Positions 1-5,284 of a DNA stretch of 5,284 nt are shown here, piece by piece. Source of the DNA: Thermodesulfobacteriota bacterium (GTDB lineage: Bacteria; Desulfobacterota; DSM-4660; Desulfatiglandales; HGW-15); the NCBI GenBank assembly GCA_025454125.1, contig JALOPA010000208.1, positions 1-5,284 of the forward strand, read 5' to 3'. Each line of letters starts with the position of its first letter. Positions within the stretch are counted from its first letter, which is position 1. The notes below the pieces were generated by a model that worked only from the letters and a program-made list of their open reading frames with translations, did not search any database and was not told the DNA's origin. The position numbers were made by a program, and so were the translations under genes.

Positions 1-1
1 T

Positions 2-724
2 CGCTCTCAGATGATTCGTTTCCACACGCAGACCGCAGGCTGCACCCTCACGGCCCAGCAACCCAAGAACAACATCGTGAGGGTCGCTTTTCAAGCCTTG
101 GCCGCTGTTCTCGGAGGGACCCAGTCCCTTCATACCAACTCCATGGATGAAGCCCTGTGTCTGCCGTCTGAAGAGGCCGTGCAGATTGCCCTTCGGAGCC
201 AGCAGCTCATCGCCTACGAGACCGGGGTTTCGGACACGGTGGATCCCCTCGGGGGGTCCTACTACGTGGAGGAACTGACTCGCGAGATCTTCAACCGCGC
301 CGAAGCCTACATCGCGAAAATCGACGAAATGGGCGGCGCCGCAGCGGCGATTGAGAAGGGATTTATCCAGAGGGAAATCCAGGACAGCGCCTACCAGTAT
401 CAACGGGAAATCGAGCGCGGCGAACGGGTGGTGGTGGGATTGAACCGCTTCCAGGTGCAGGAGGAGAAGCCGAAAAACCTGCTCCGGGTGGACCCTGCCG
501 TGCGGGTTTCGCAGATCGAAAAGCTGAAAAAGCTCAAAGCCCGGCGAGACCCGAAGCGCGTCGCCGATGCCCTCGCGGACCTGATGAAAGCGGCTGAAGG
601 AAAAGACAACCTCATGGGGCCCATTCTCAAAGCGGTGAAGACCTATGCGACGCTCGGCGAGATCTGCGACACCCTCCGACAGGTCTTCGGAGAATACCGG
701 CAAGTGAACACCCTTGGGAGGTAG
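2..724 (+). CDS. mutA: Methylmalonyl-CoA mutase-type large (catalytic) subunit, 3' part only
   Basis: This is the C-terminal 240 residues of a B12-dependent acyl-CoA mutase catalytic subunit, cut by the left edge. The family carries out radical carbon-skeleton rearrangement of methylmalonyl-CoA and succinyl-CoA in the cytoplasm. The frame is open from base 2, and the residues before the first ATG (base 11) already fit the family (RSQM leading into RFHTQTAG), so that ATG is internal. Visible landmarks, counting from the first codon, are RFHTQTAG (6-13), NNIVR (23-27), GGTQSLHTNSMDEA (38-51), DPLGGSYYVE (81-90) and a late RVSQIEKLKKLKARRD segment. The protein ends at TAG without a fused cobalamin domain, so it is the split type, about 550 residues when complete, and needs the partner at 874. 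The family usually reads NSFDEA; here it is NSMDEA. Substrate-specificity residues lie upstream of the window, so an isobutyryl-CoA or related mutase cannot be excluded. The family call is firm; the exact substrate is inferred. Confidence 0.93.
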   Translation, partial: RSQMIRFHTQTAGCTLTAQQPKNNIVRVAFQALAAVLGGTQSLHTNSMDEALCLPSEEAVQIALRSQQLIAYETGVSDTVDPLGGSYYVEELTREIFNRAEAYIAKIDEMGGAAAAIEKGFIQREIQDSAYQYQREIERGERVVVGLNRFQVQEEKPKNLLRVDPAVRVSQIEKLKKLKARRDPKRVADALADLMKAAEGKDNLMGPILKAVKTYATLGEICDTLRQVFGEYRQVNTLGR

Positions 725-750
725 GGATCGACCATGGATCATTGGACACC

Positions 751-784
751 GGACCTACGGAGGGGTACGCTCCTCAGCGGGTCC
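751..784 (+). other. Intercistronic stem-loop between the two mutase subunit genes
   Basis: Read by eye, the RNA folds as an outer stem GGACCT (751-756) with GGGTCC (779-784) and an inner stem GAGGGG (760-765) with CTCCTC (770-775), capped by a UACG tetraloop (766-769). The inner and outer stems each contain one G-U pair. The 3x3 internal loop (757-759 against 776-778) can itself form one C-G pair. It is not followed by a T-run (CTTCAATG comes next), so it does not look like an intrinsic terminator. It lies 27 bases after the stop of the large subunit and 89 bases before the small-subunit start. A role in mRNA processing, stability or uneven subunit expression is inference. Confidence 0.5.
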
Positions 785-861
785 CTTCAATGATCTATGG
801 GACGTGTTAAATGTTCAATGCCCTGAGTGGGGCCCGATGTTCGAATGATTTTACCTTTAAC

Positions 862-865
862 GGAG
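862..865 (+). promoter_or_regulatory. Ribosome binding site deciding the start of the small subunit
   Basis: GGAG at 862-865 lies 8 bases before the ATG at 874 but only 2 bases before the in-frame ATG at 868. This spacing favours 874. A further in-frame ATG at 811 has only a weaker GGGA (799-802) before it and would add 21 residues not typical of the family. Confidence 0.6.
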
Positions 866-873
866 CGATGACC

Positions 874-1275
874 ATGAACGTGGAAAAAAAGATAAGAGTG
901 CTGGCTGCAAAGCCGGGGCTGGACGGTCACGACCGAGGCATCAAGGTGGTGGCCAGTGCTCTCATGGATGCCGGGATGGAGGTGATCTACACCGGACTTC
1001 GCCAAACGCCTCGCCAAATCGTCGAAGCCGCTGTTCAGGAGGATGTGGACGTCATCGCCATGAGCATCCTCTCCGGAGCCCATGACTACCTTTTTCCGAA
1101 GGTGATGGAACTGTTGAAGGAAAAAGGCGTCGAGGACATGCTCGTGATCGGAGGCGGCATCATCCCGGATGAAGATCTCCCGGCGCTCAAGGCCTGCGGC
1201 ATCGCTGCAATCTTCGGCCCGGGGACGAACACGCAAGACATCGTCGGATTTATCAAGGCCAGCGTCAGAGCCTAG
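874..1275 (+). CDS. mutB: Methylmalonyl-CoA mutase-type small subunit (cobalamin-binding)
   Basis: This 133-residue protein is a stand-alone B12-binding domain that pairs with the catalytic subunit encoded just upstream. It shows the base-off/His-on cobalamin signature D17-G-H19-D-R-G22, in which the histidine is the family's lower axial cobalt ligand. It also has the S64-x-L66 motif followed by SGAHD, and the glycine-rich turn G93-G94-G95 near the nucleotide tail pocket, ending in a GPGT segment (115-118). Length and start ([20 protein letters not shown]) match split mutases of archaea and anaerobic bacteria. The start at 874 was chosen for its GGAG ribosome binding site and for family fit; starts at 868 and 811 are in frame. 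The 149-base gap from the large-subunit gene is long for an operon and holds a stem-loop. The reactivating GTPase (MeaB/ArgK) and epimerase often found alongside are not downstream, since the next gene is convergent. The gene symbol follows one common usage; some genomes call such subunits mcmA2 or mutA C-terminal. Confidence 0.93.
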   Translation: MNVEKKIRVLAAKPGLDGHDRGIKVVASALMDAGMEVIYTGLRQTPRQIVEAAVQEDVDVIAMSILSGAHDYLFPKVMELLKEKGVEDMLVIGGGIIPDEDLPALKACGIAAIFGPGTNTQDIVGFIKASVRA

Positions 1276-1303
1276 GGAGGCTGCAGCGATCCCCCCTCTC
1301 CTA
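1273..1303. other. Imperfect hairpin in the tail-to-tail gap
   Basis: TAGGGAGG (1273-1280, including the small-subunit stop) can pair with CCTC-T-CCTA (1295-1303), giving 8 base pairs with one bulged T. A second, very short inverted repeat, GATCA (1306-1310) with TGATC (1319-1323), overlaps the stop of the minus-strand gene. Neither is followed by a T-run on either strand, so a role in ending the two convergent transcripts is possible but weakly supported. Confidence 0.25.
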
Positions 1304-1321
1304 CGGATCACCGTTTACTGA

Positions 1322-4300
1322 TCACTGGTTTTCTGCGGGTGGGGCGGGATGGATCAGGGAGGCGGCCATCTGCCGGACCTGGGGGTCCCGGTCGTGAGCA
1401 AACCGCTCCAGGAGTTGAGCGGCGCGAGGATCATGAATGAAAGAAAGAGCGACCACCGCGGCCACGCGAATCGGGGAAAGGTATTTCCTGCGCCTGGGCA
1501 GGAAACTCTGAACCGAGAGCATCCGCTCGAGGGGCTCGATTCCCCTGGGATCTCCGATCTGGCCCAAGGTCTGGCAACAGGCCACCAACCGTTCTTTGTC
1601 CTTGGCGGTTTTCATCAAAGTTCCGATTTTCTCCAGAGCCGCTTGCGGCCTCAGGTTTCCCAGGCACTTGATGGCATCCGCAGCCACCTCGCCTTTCATG
1701 CTGTCCGCGCGCTCCAAGAGGATTTTCTCCACCTCATCCGTGTTCAGTCGCCGTGCAAGCTTAAAGGCCTTGGCCCTCACCTGCTCGTTCTCGTCATCGA
1801 GCGCCTGGACCAGCTCCGACTTGAGGTCCCGGGTGACGCTGTCCACAACATCCAGGATCTGAAGACGTTCCTCCGCAGTGCTCTCCAGCATGAACACCCT
1901 TTTGAGCGCCTTGGCCGCTTCATATCCTTGCTCGGAAAGAAGGCTCGCGGCAAGTTGCCTGATCCGGAGGTCCGCATCTCCCTTGACGACCTCGATGAGC
2001 AGGGGAGAGGCGACTTTGCCCAGGCTCCCGAGGAGCTGAACGGCATTCTGCTGCCGCAGGGTCTCCTTGGAGTGAAAATCGTGGAGGATCAGCTCCTGGG
2101 CCTTGGGTTCCAGGGGCTTCATCAGGATGTCTTCGAACATCCTGGCCTGGTCGCTGTTGGCCTCCAGAAGCTTCCGGTATCGCCGCTGCAGATGCAGCAG
2201 GATCTGGGTGGCCACGGGGTATTCCGCAAACTGAACCAGGAGCGTGGAGAGGCGGTAGAGGAGGTTGGTCAACTCCTTCAGGACCGCAGGGTCCTTTTCC
2301 TGGGACAGGACCAGGAGGAGCGGCTTGGCCAGAATCTTCGCCAGCTGGTTCTGAAGCCCTGTGATCAGATCTTCGAAAAGGTGCTGGCAGCGAGCGATCA
2401 CCTTTTGCCGCACCGGAGGGTTCGACTTGAGATACCCGTGGAAGAGGCGCTTGATGATGGACGTGATCTCCTTCTCCTCGCCTTCCAGAAGAAGATCCCC
2501 GATCTCTTTGGGCATGCGCTCCATAAGGCGGTCAAAGGACTCCTCGTCCACCGCGACCAGCCCCGGCTGTACCCCCTGGACTTGCTTCCTGACCAAGCCG
2601 CGGGCTCCGGCCACGGCATGAAACGCTCCGCTGTCGCTTGGCTTCACCCCGATCCGGGTCTCGTAAAAGCGGTAGTCGAAGAGGATCCCTTTCAGGCCTT
2701 GTTCCTTTGCAAGCCGGCTCCAGTAGTCCGTGTCCAGGGCTCCCGAGGGCATGTCTCCCACCGCACCGACAAAAATCCTCATCTCCTCGGGCGTCACGCT
2801 CGGAAGAAAGGTCATGCTCTTCAGACCCAGGGAATCAAGAAATTGGAGAAAGCTCTGGCCCACGATGTCGAGATCCGAGGACGTCACCTTCTGATCATTC
2901 ACGAAAAGCGAGTCCTCGACGCGAGCCATGGTCAGGTGGGCCTCCCTTCGCAGGACGCGGCGAAGCCTCTTCAGGGCGGCCTGGATCGCGCTCTCGGTGG
3001 CCTTGCTCTTCAGGGGGTAAAGCTTAATGCTCTTGGCGGCATTCAGGAGCCCCTTGATCACCTCGGGGACCAGGGAGAGGGTGTCTCTTTCCGGTTCCTC
3101 TTCCGCGACCTCCTCCTGAACCGCCCCGCCCGCATGGAATTCGCCGGTGCTGTCCGGACCCGGGATCTCCCCTTCGCCCCGAATGGCGTAGTGCACCTGG
3201 GACATCTCCACGTGGGCCAGCTTCTGCTCTTCAATGAAGCGCTGCCAGAATCCTTGCTCGATGGCTTCGGTCTTGGTCCGGCCGAAGGCCTCCAGCAGGG
3301 CGGTCAGTTCTTCCATGGACAGGCCCCGCTTCAAGGTCACTCCTTTAAGCTCCAGGCGGTAGAGGAGCTGCAGGAACGAGGCGGCAAAGGCTTTGAACTC
3401 GACGATCTCCACCCGCTTCCCGTTCACGAGCAAGGCCCGCTCCACCTGAAAGATCGTCAGCGTGTCGTTCCGCTCAAGGATCTTGTCGATCGCTTCTTTG
3501 GCCTTTTCATTGGCCACGACGATGGACCGGCTTCCTGCGGGGTAGAGCGTGGTGTTTCGCACGGCCAGCAGGAACGTTCGAAACACGTTGGGGAGCAACG
3601 CGACGCTTTCCGCATCGAGGGGAAGCTCTTTGGGTTTGAGCTCCGCCGGCCCCTCGCCGGTGTAGTGCACGGCCTCCACAGCGTTGAAGACCATGCTGTT
3701 CTGCGTCACCTGCAGCTGTTCGTAGAGGCGGGCCTTTTCCTGGTTGGCCGACCGCTTGAAATGATACGCCAGGGTGGCTGCCGAAGGCAGCAGGTCTTTC
3801 TCGTACAGAGATTCCTGGTAGACGCCCACCTTCTCATGGAGCGCCTGCCTCGTGTTCCGTTGAATCGTCCCGTAGGCAATGTCCAGGACACGCCGGCTCA
3901 GGAACTGGACCGTTTCGTCATTGAGCTGGAAATCGGAACTGATGAGCCCCTGGGAAACCGCCTTGTCCACGAACTCAAGGATCTTGGCCTCGCTCTGGTC
4001 CGAGCTCCCGGTCAGCATGCTGAGGGAGACCTGACCTCCGAACACCGAGGCCTGATCCAGGACCCTGCGGCTCTCCTCATCCAGGGCTGCGATTTTCTGC
4101 CGCACAATTTCCTCCAGCGACCTCGGCAAGTATCCCTCCTCCAGAGGGCTGACGGTCCATTGCTGGCCGCTCAGAGAAATCTTTCCGTCCATGACGAGCT
4201 TTCGAACGATCTCGTTCAGAAAAAGGGGGTTGCCCTGGGCCGTCTGTTCCAGAGCCCTGCCGAAGTCCTTGGGCAGGAGGATCCTCGGGAAAATGGCTTG

Positions 4301-5284
4301 AAGGTGTCGGACCACATCCGCCTCGACCAGGGGCGACAGGGTGACCTTCCGCAGACCGATTTCCTGGCCGTAGTCGGCACAAAAGCGGCCCAGCGTATCG
4401 CCTGGCCCGTCTCCCGTTTCCCTGGAGAACTCCGTTGCCGCGGCGCAGACAAAGAGAGGAATCTGGTGCCGGGTCATGATCTGGCGAAGGAAGAGAAGCG
4501 TCGCCTCGTCGCTGAAGTGGAGATCGTCCAGGAGCCAGATGGAGGGAGCTCCATCCATGATCTTCGTCGTCACTTGCAGCAGGGTGTAGAAAATTTTTTC
4601 TCTCTGAACCTTGTCCTCCTGCTTTGGTTCGCGCTTCCCTTCCGCGAGCTGAGGAAGAATCAAGGACAAGTGATAGGTCTCCTCCGGCGAGAGGCTCTTG
4701 AGGATCTCCGCCCCTTTTTCCTTTCTCGCTTTCAACAGCTCGGAGAGAATGGCGGAGATCAGGTAATAGGGGCGGTAGAGCTCCTGAGGCTTTCCTGCCG
4801 CCTTGATCTGCAGGATCGACTTGGTTTGGGCCAGGCTCCGCTGAACGGTCTCCAGGAACATGCTCTTCCCCATGCCCGGCGCCCCTTCGGCGATCAAGAA
4901 CTGGCTCTCCCTCTGGCTGAACTTCCGGAGCGACTCGGCCACGGCAGAGAGCTGCATTTTCCGTCCGGCGATGGCGGCTTTCTCCAATTGGAACATGGCC
5001 GTCTTCACAAACACATCCTGCGGAACGATTTCAGCCACAGTCGCCATACGGTCACGGCCGGCCTTCTTGGCGTAGTAGAGCGCGGTGTCCGCCTTGTGAA
5101 TCAGCGCCTTGTCTCCCTTGGCATCCTCCGGAGCGCAAGCCACTCCGATGCTCAAGGTGATGGCCAGGGTTTTTCCTGATTCGTCCAGGCGCATCGGTTT
5201 CGCATGGGACAGGCTGATCACCTTCTCCGCAAGGTTGACCGCCATTTTCTTGCGCGACAAGGGCATCAAGATCATGAACTCGTC
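1322..5284 (-). CDS. Giant GGDEF / STAND-ATPase / duplicated-domain / HEAT-repeat signalling protein (5' end outside window)
   Basis: At least 1,320 residues are visible; residue 1 is the D of a DEF triplet at 5282-5284, so the gene continues past the right edge. Residues 1-80 are the C-terminal half of a GGDEF (diguanylate cyclase) domain: DEF at the edge, TLSIGVA, and ADTALYYAKKAGRDRM. Residues about 100-330 are a P-loop ATPase of the STAND kind: GR (107-108), Walker A GAPGMGKS (134-141) and Walker B with acidic pair D253-D254. GNPLF (351-355) and a winged-helix and helical region ending in a LHEKVG-type segment (to about 525) follow, as in the ATPases attached to Ser/Thr kinases and adenylate cyclases. 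Residues 555-703 and 735-881 are two copies of one domain. Residues 905-1060 look helical but are unassigned. Residues about 1076-1311 are HEAT repeats. No signal peptide or membrane segment is visible. An ATP-switched scaffold controlling cyclic-di-GMP synthesis is inference; the GGDEF may instead be a receptor or inactive, since its first half is unseen. Confidence 0.9.
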   Translation of the reverse strand, partial: DEFMILMPLSRKKMAVNLAEKVISLSHAKPMRLDESGKTLAITLSIGVACAPEDAKGDKALIHKADTALYYAKKAGRDRMATVAEIVPQDVFVKTAMFQLEKAAIAGRKMQLSAVAESLRKFSQRESQFLIAEGAPGMGKSMFLETVQRSLAQTKSILQIKAAGKPQELYRPYYLISAILSELLKARKEKGAEILKSLSPEETYHLSLILPQLAEGKREPKQEDKVQREKIFYTLLQVTTKIMDGAPSIWLLDDLHFSDEATLLFLRQIMTRHQIPLFVCAAATEFSRETGDGPGDTLGRFCADYGQEIGLRKVTLSPLVEADVVRHLQAIFPRILLPKDFGRALEQTAQGNPLFLNEIVRKLVMDGKISLSGQQWTVSPLEEGYLPRSLEEIVRQKIAALDEESRRVLDQASVFGGQVSLSMLTGSSDQSEAKILEFVDKAVSQGLISSDFQLNDETVQFLSRRVLDIAYGTIQRNTRQALHEKVGVYQESLYEKDLLPSAATLAYHFKRSANQEKARLYEQLQVTQNSMVFNAVEAVHYTGEGPAELKPKELPLDAESVALLPNVFRTFLLAVRNTTLYPAGSRSIVVANEKAKEAIDKILERNDTLTIFQVERALLVNGKRVEIVEFKAFAASFLQLLYRLELKGVTLKRGLSMEELTALLEAFGRTKTEAIEQGFWQRFIEEQKLAHVEMSQVHYAIRGEGEIPGPDSTGEFHAGGAVQEEVAEEEPERDTLSLVPEVIKGLLNAAKSIKLYPLKSKATESAIQAALKRLRRVLRREAHLTMARVEDSLFVNDQKVTSSDLDIVGQSFLQFLDSLGLKSMTFLPSVTPEEMRIFVGAVGDMPSGALDTDYWSRLAKEQGLKGILFDYRFYETRIGVKPSDSGAFHAVAGARGLVRKQVQGVQPGLVAVDEESFDRLMERMPKEIGDLLLEGEEKEITSIIKRLFHGYLKSNPPVRQKVIARCQHLFEDLITGLQNQLAKILAKPLLLVLSQEKDPAVLKELTNLLYRLSTLLVQFAEYPVATQILLHLQRRYRKLLEANSDQARMFEDILMKPLEPKAQELILHDFHSKETLRQQNAVQLLGSLGKVASPLLIEVVKGDADLRIRQLAASLLSEQGYEAAKALKRVFMLESTAEERLQILDVVDSVTRDLKSELVQALDDENEQVRAKAFKLARRLNTDEVEKILLERADSMKGEVAADAIKCLGNLRPQAALEKIGTLMKTAKDKERLVACCQTLGQIGDPRGIEPLERMLSVQSFLPRRRKYLSPIRVAAVVALSFIHDPRAAQLLERFAHDRDPQVRQMAASLIHPAPPAENQ
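1352..2059 (-). repeat. HEAT-repeat array encoded at the C-terminus of the giant protein
   Basis: About seven paired-helix repeats of 28 to 40 residues follow one another. Typical second-helix or turn pieces are LRQQNAVQLLGSLG, LRIRQLAASLLSEQG, EQVRAKAFKLARRL, GEVAADAIKCLGNL, ERLVACCQTLGQIGDPRG, IRVAAVVALSFIHDPRA and DPQVRQMAASL. The DPxxx-(I/V)R-xxAxxxL pattern is the HEAT/PBS-lyase-like type found in bacterial scaffold proteins. Such solenoids usually bind other proteins. The array runs to within about nine residues of the stop, so it is the free C-terminal tail. The copies are diverged in DNA; this is protein-level repetition only. Confidence 0.8.
2642..3082 (-). repeat. Second copy of an internally duplicated domain
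   Basis: Residues 735-881 of the visible protein match residues 555-703 end to end. Shared landmarks, in order, are an LxPxV start, a helix ending in LYP, a VEDSLFVNDQKV strand pair, SFLQFLDSLGLKSMTF, a TPEEM helix and a YWSRLAKEQ segment. A short PSDSGAFHA tail follows at 2615-2641. The pattern of a helix ending in LYP, a short hairpin and an EEL/EEM helix resembles an unnamed N-terminal module seen in some bacterial HD-domain and HEAT proteins; that comparison is from memory and moderate in confidence. Confidence 0.75.
3176..3622 (-). repeat. First copy of an internally duplicated domain
   Basis: Residues 555-703 of the visible protein form the first unit: an LLPNV start, a helix ending in NTTLYP, the VERALLVNGKRV strand pair, SFLQLLYRLELKGVTL, an SMEEL helix and a FWQRFIEEQ segment. 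It is followed by an acidic linker (about 704-734) that carries PDSTGEFHA (3131-3157), the counterpart of PSDSGAFHA after the second copy. It sits directly after the STAND ATPase helical region, so the pair bridges the ATPase and the HEAT solenoid. Confidence 0.75.
4862..4885 (-). other. Walker A (P-loop) coding site of the STAND ATPase domain
   Basis: The codons read GAPGMGKS, a complete GxxxxGK[ST] nucleotide-binding loop. The matching Walker B acidic pair (DD after IWLL) is encoded at 4523-4528. Both motifs are intact, which supports ATP or GTP binding and argues against a decayed domain. Confidence 0.85.

Noticed and set aside
11..13. ATG at 11 as the true start of the large subunit
   Set aside because: The frame is open to the window edge and the codons before it (RSQ) already match the conserved sequence preceding RFHTQTAG, so the gene begins outside the window.
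760..784. Rho-independent terminator after the large subunit
   Set aside because: The hairpin is good but no T-run follows it, and the partner subunit downstream should be co-expressed.
786..814. Sigma70-type promoter before the small subunit (TTCAAT and TTAAAT-like boxes)
   Set aside because: Both boxes are poor matches and the spacing (about 15 bases) is off; the evidence is not enough to annotate a promoter.
811..873. Upstream ATG at 811 as start of the small subunit
   Set aside because: The 21 added residues are not typical of the family and the ribosome binding site is weaker than the GGAG placed 8 bases before the ATG at 874.
787..1311. Minus-strand open frame opposite the cobalamin-binding subunit
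   Set aside because: It is codon-aligned antisense to a protein with an intact DxHxxG cobalamin motif and family length, and its own translation resembles no family.
2361..3027. Smaller plus-strand open frames at 2361-2621 and 2638-3027
   Set aside because: Low-complexity Ser/Arg/Pro-rich translations in off-frames of the giant gene, with no motif or start context to support them.
1349..5179. Long plus-strand open frame as a real gene
   Set aside because: Its translation shows no recognisable domain and is Leu, Gln, His and Gly rich in the way reverse-complemented coding DNA is. The minus strand carries clear GGDEF, Walker A/B, STAND and HEAT motifs in the aligned frame.

Overview
This window holds the ends of two convergent transcription units from a GC-rich bacterium. 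The plus strand carries the 3' part of a coenzyme B12-dependent acyl-CoA mutase operon: the C-terminal part of a large catalytic subunit of the methylmalonyl-CoA mutase type, followed by a separate small cobalamin-binding subunit. The minus strand carries one very large multidomain signalling gene that fills three quarters of the window and runs off its right edge. No RNA gene, CRISPR array, insertion sequence or origin was seen, and no stretch over 300 bases lacks a gene.

Layout: 2-724 (+) is the partial mutase large subunit. The 149-base gap 725-873 holds a strong predicted stem-loop and the ribosome binding site of the next gene. 874-1275 (+) is the cobalamin-binding subunit. 1276-1321 is a 46-base tail-to-tail gap with only weak hairpins and no classical terminator. 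1322-5284 (-) is a protein of at least 1,320 residues. In order it has the C-terminal half of a GGDEF domain, a STAND/AAA-type ATPase of the MalT/PknK/adenylate-cyclase-associated kind, an internally duplicated domain of about 150 residues, an unassigned helical stretch, and a C-terminal HEAT-repeat solenoid.

The two mutase subunits should form one heteromeric enzyme that interconverts methylmalonyl-CoA and succinyl-CoA, or a close acyl-CoA analogue. The large protein looks like a stand-alone regulator that may couple ATP-dependent switching and protein-protein scaffolding to cyclic-di-GMP output. Nothing in the window links it functionally to the mutase beyond adjacency.

The split mutase, the GC-rich codon use and the GGDEF/STAND/HEAT giant protein would fit an anaerobic member of the Desulfobacterota (old Deltaproteobacteria), such as a propionate-metabolising sulfate reducer or syntroph. 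That is inference from style, not from a marker gene. The most interesting part of the window is the architecture of the giant protein and its internal duplication.
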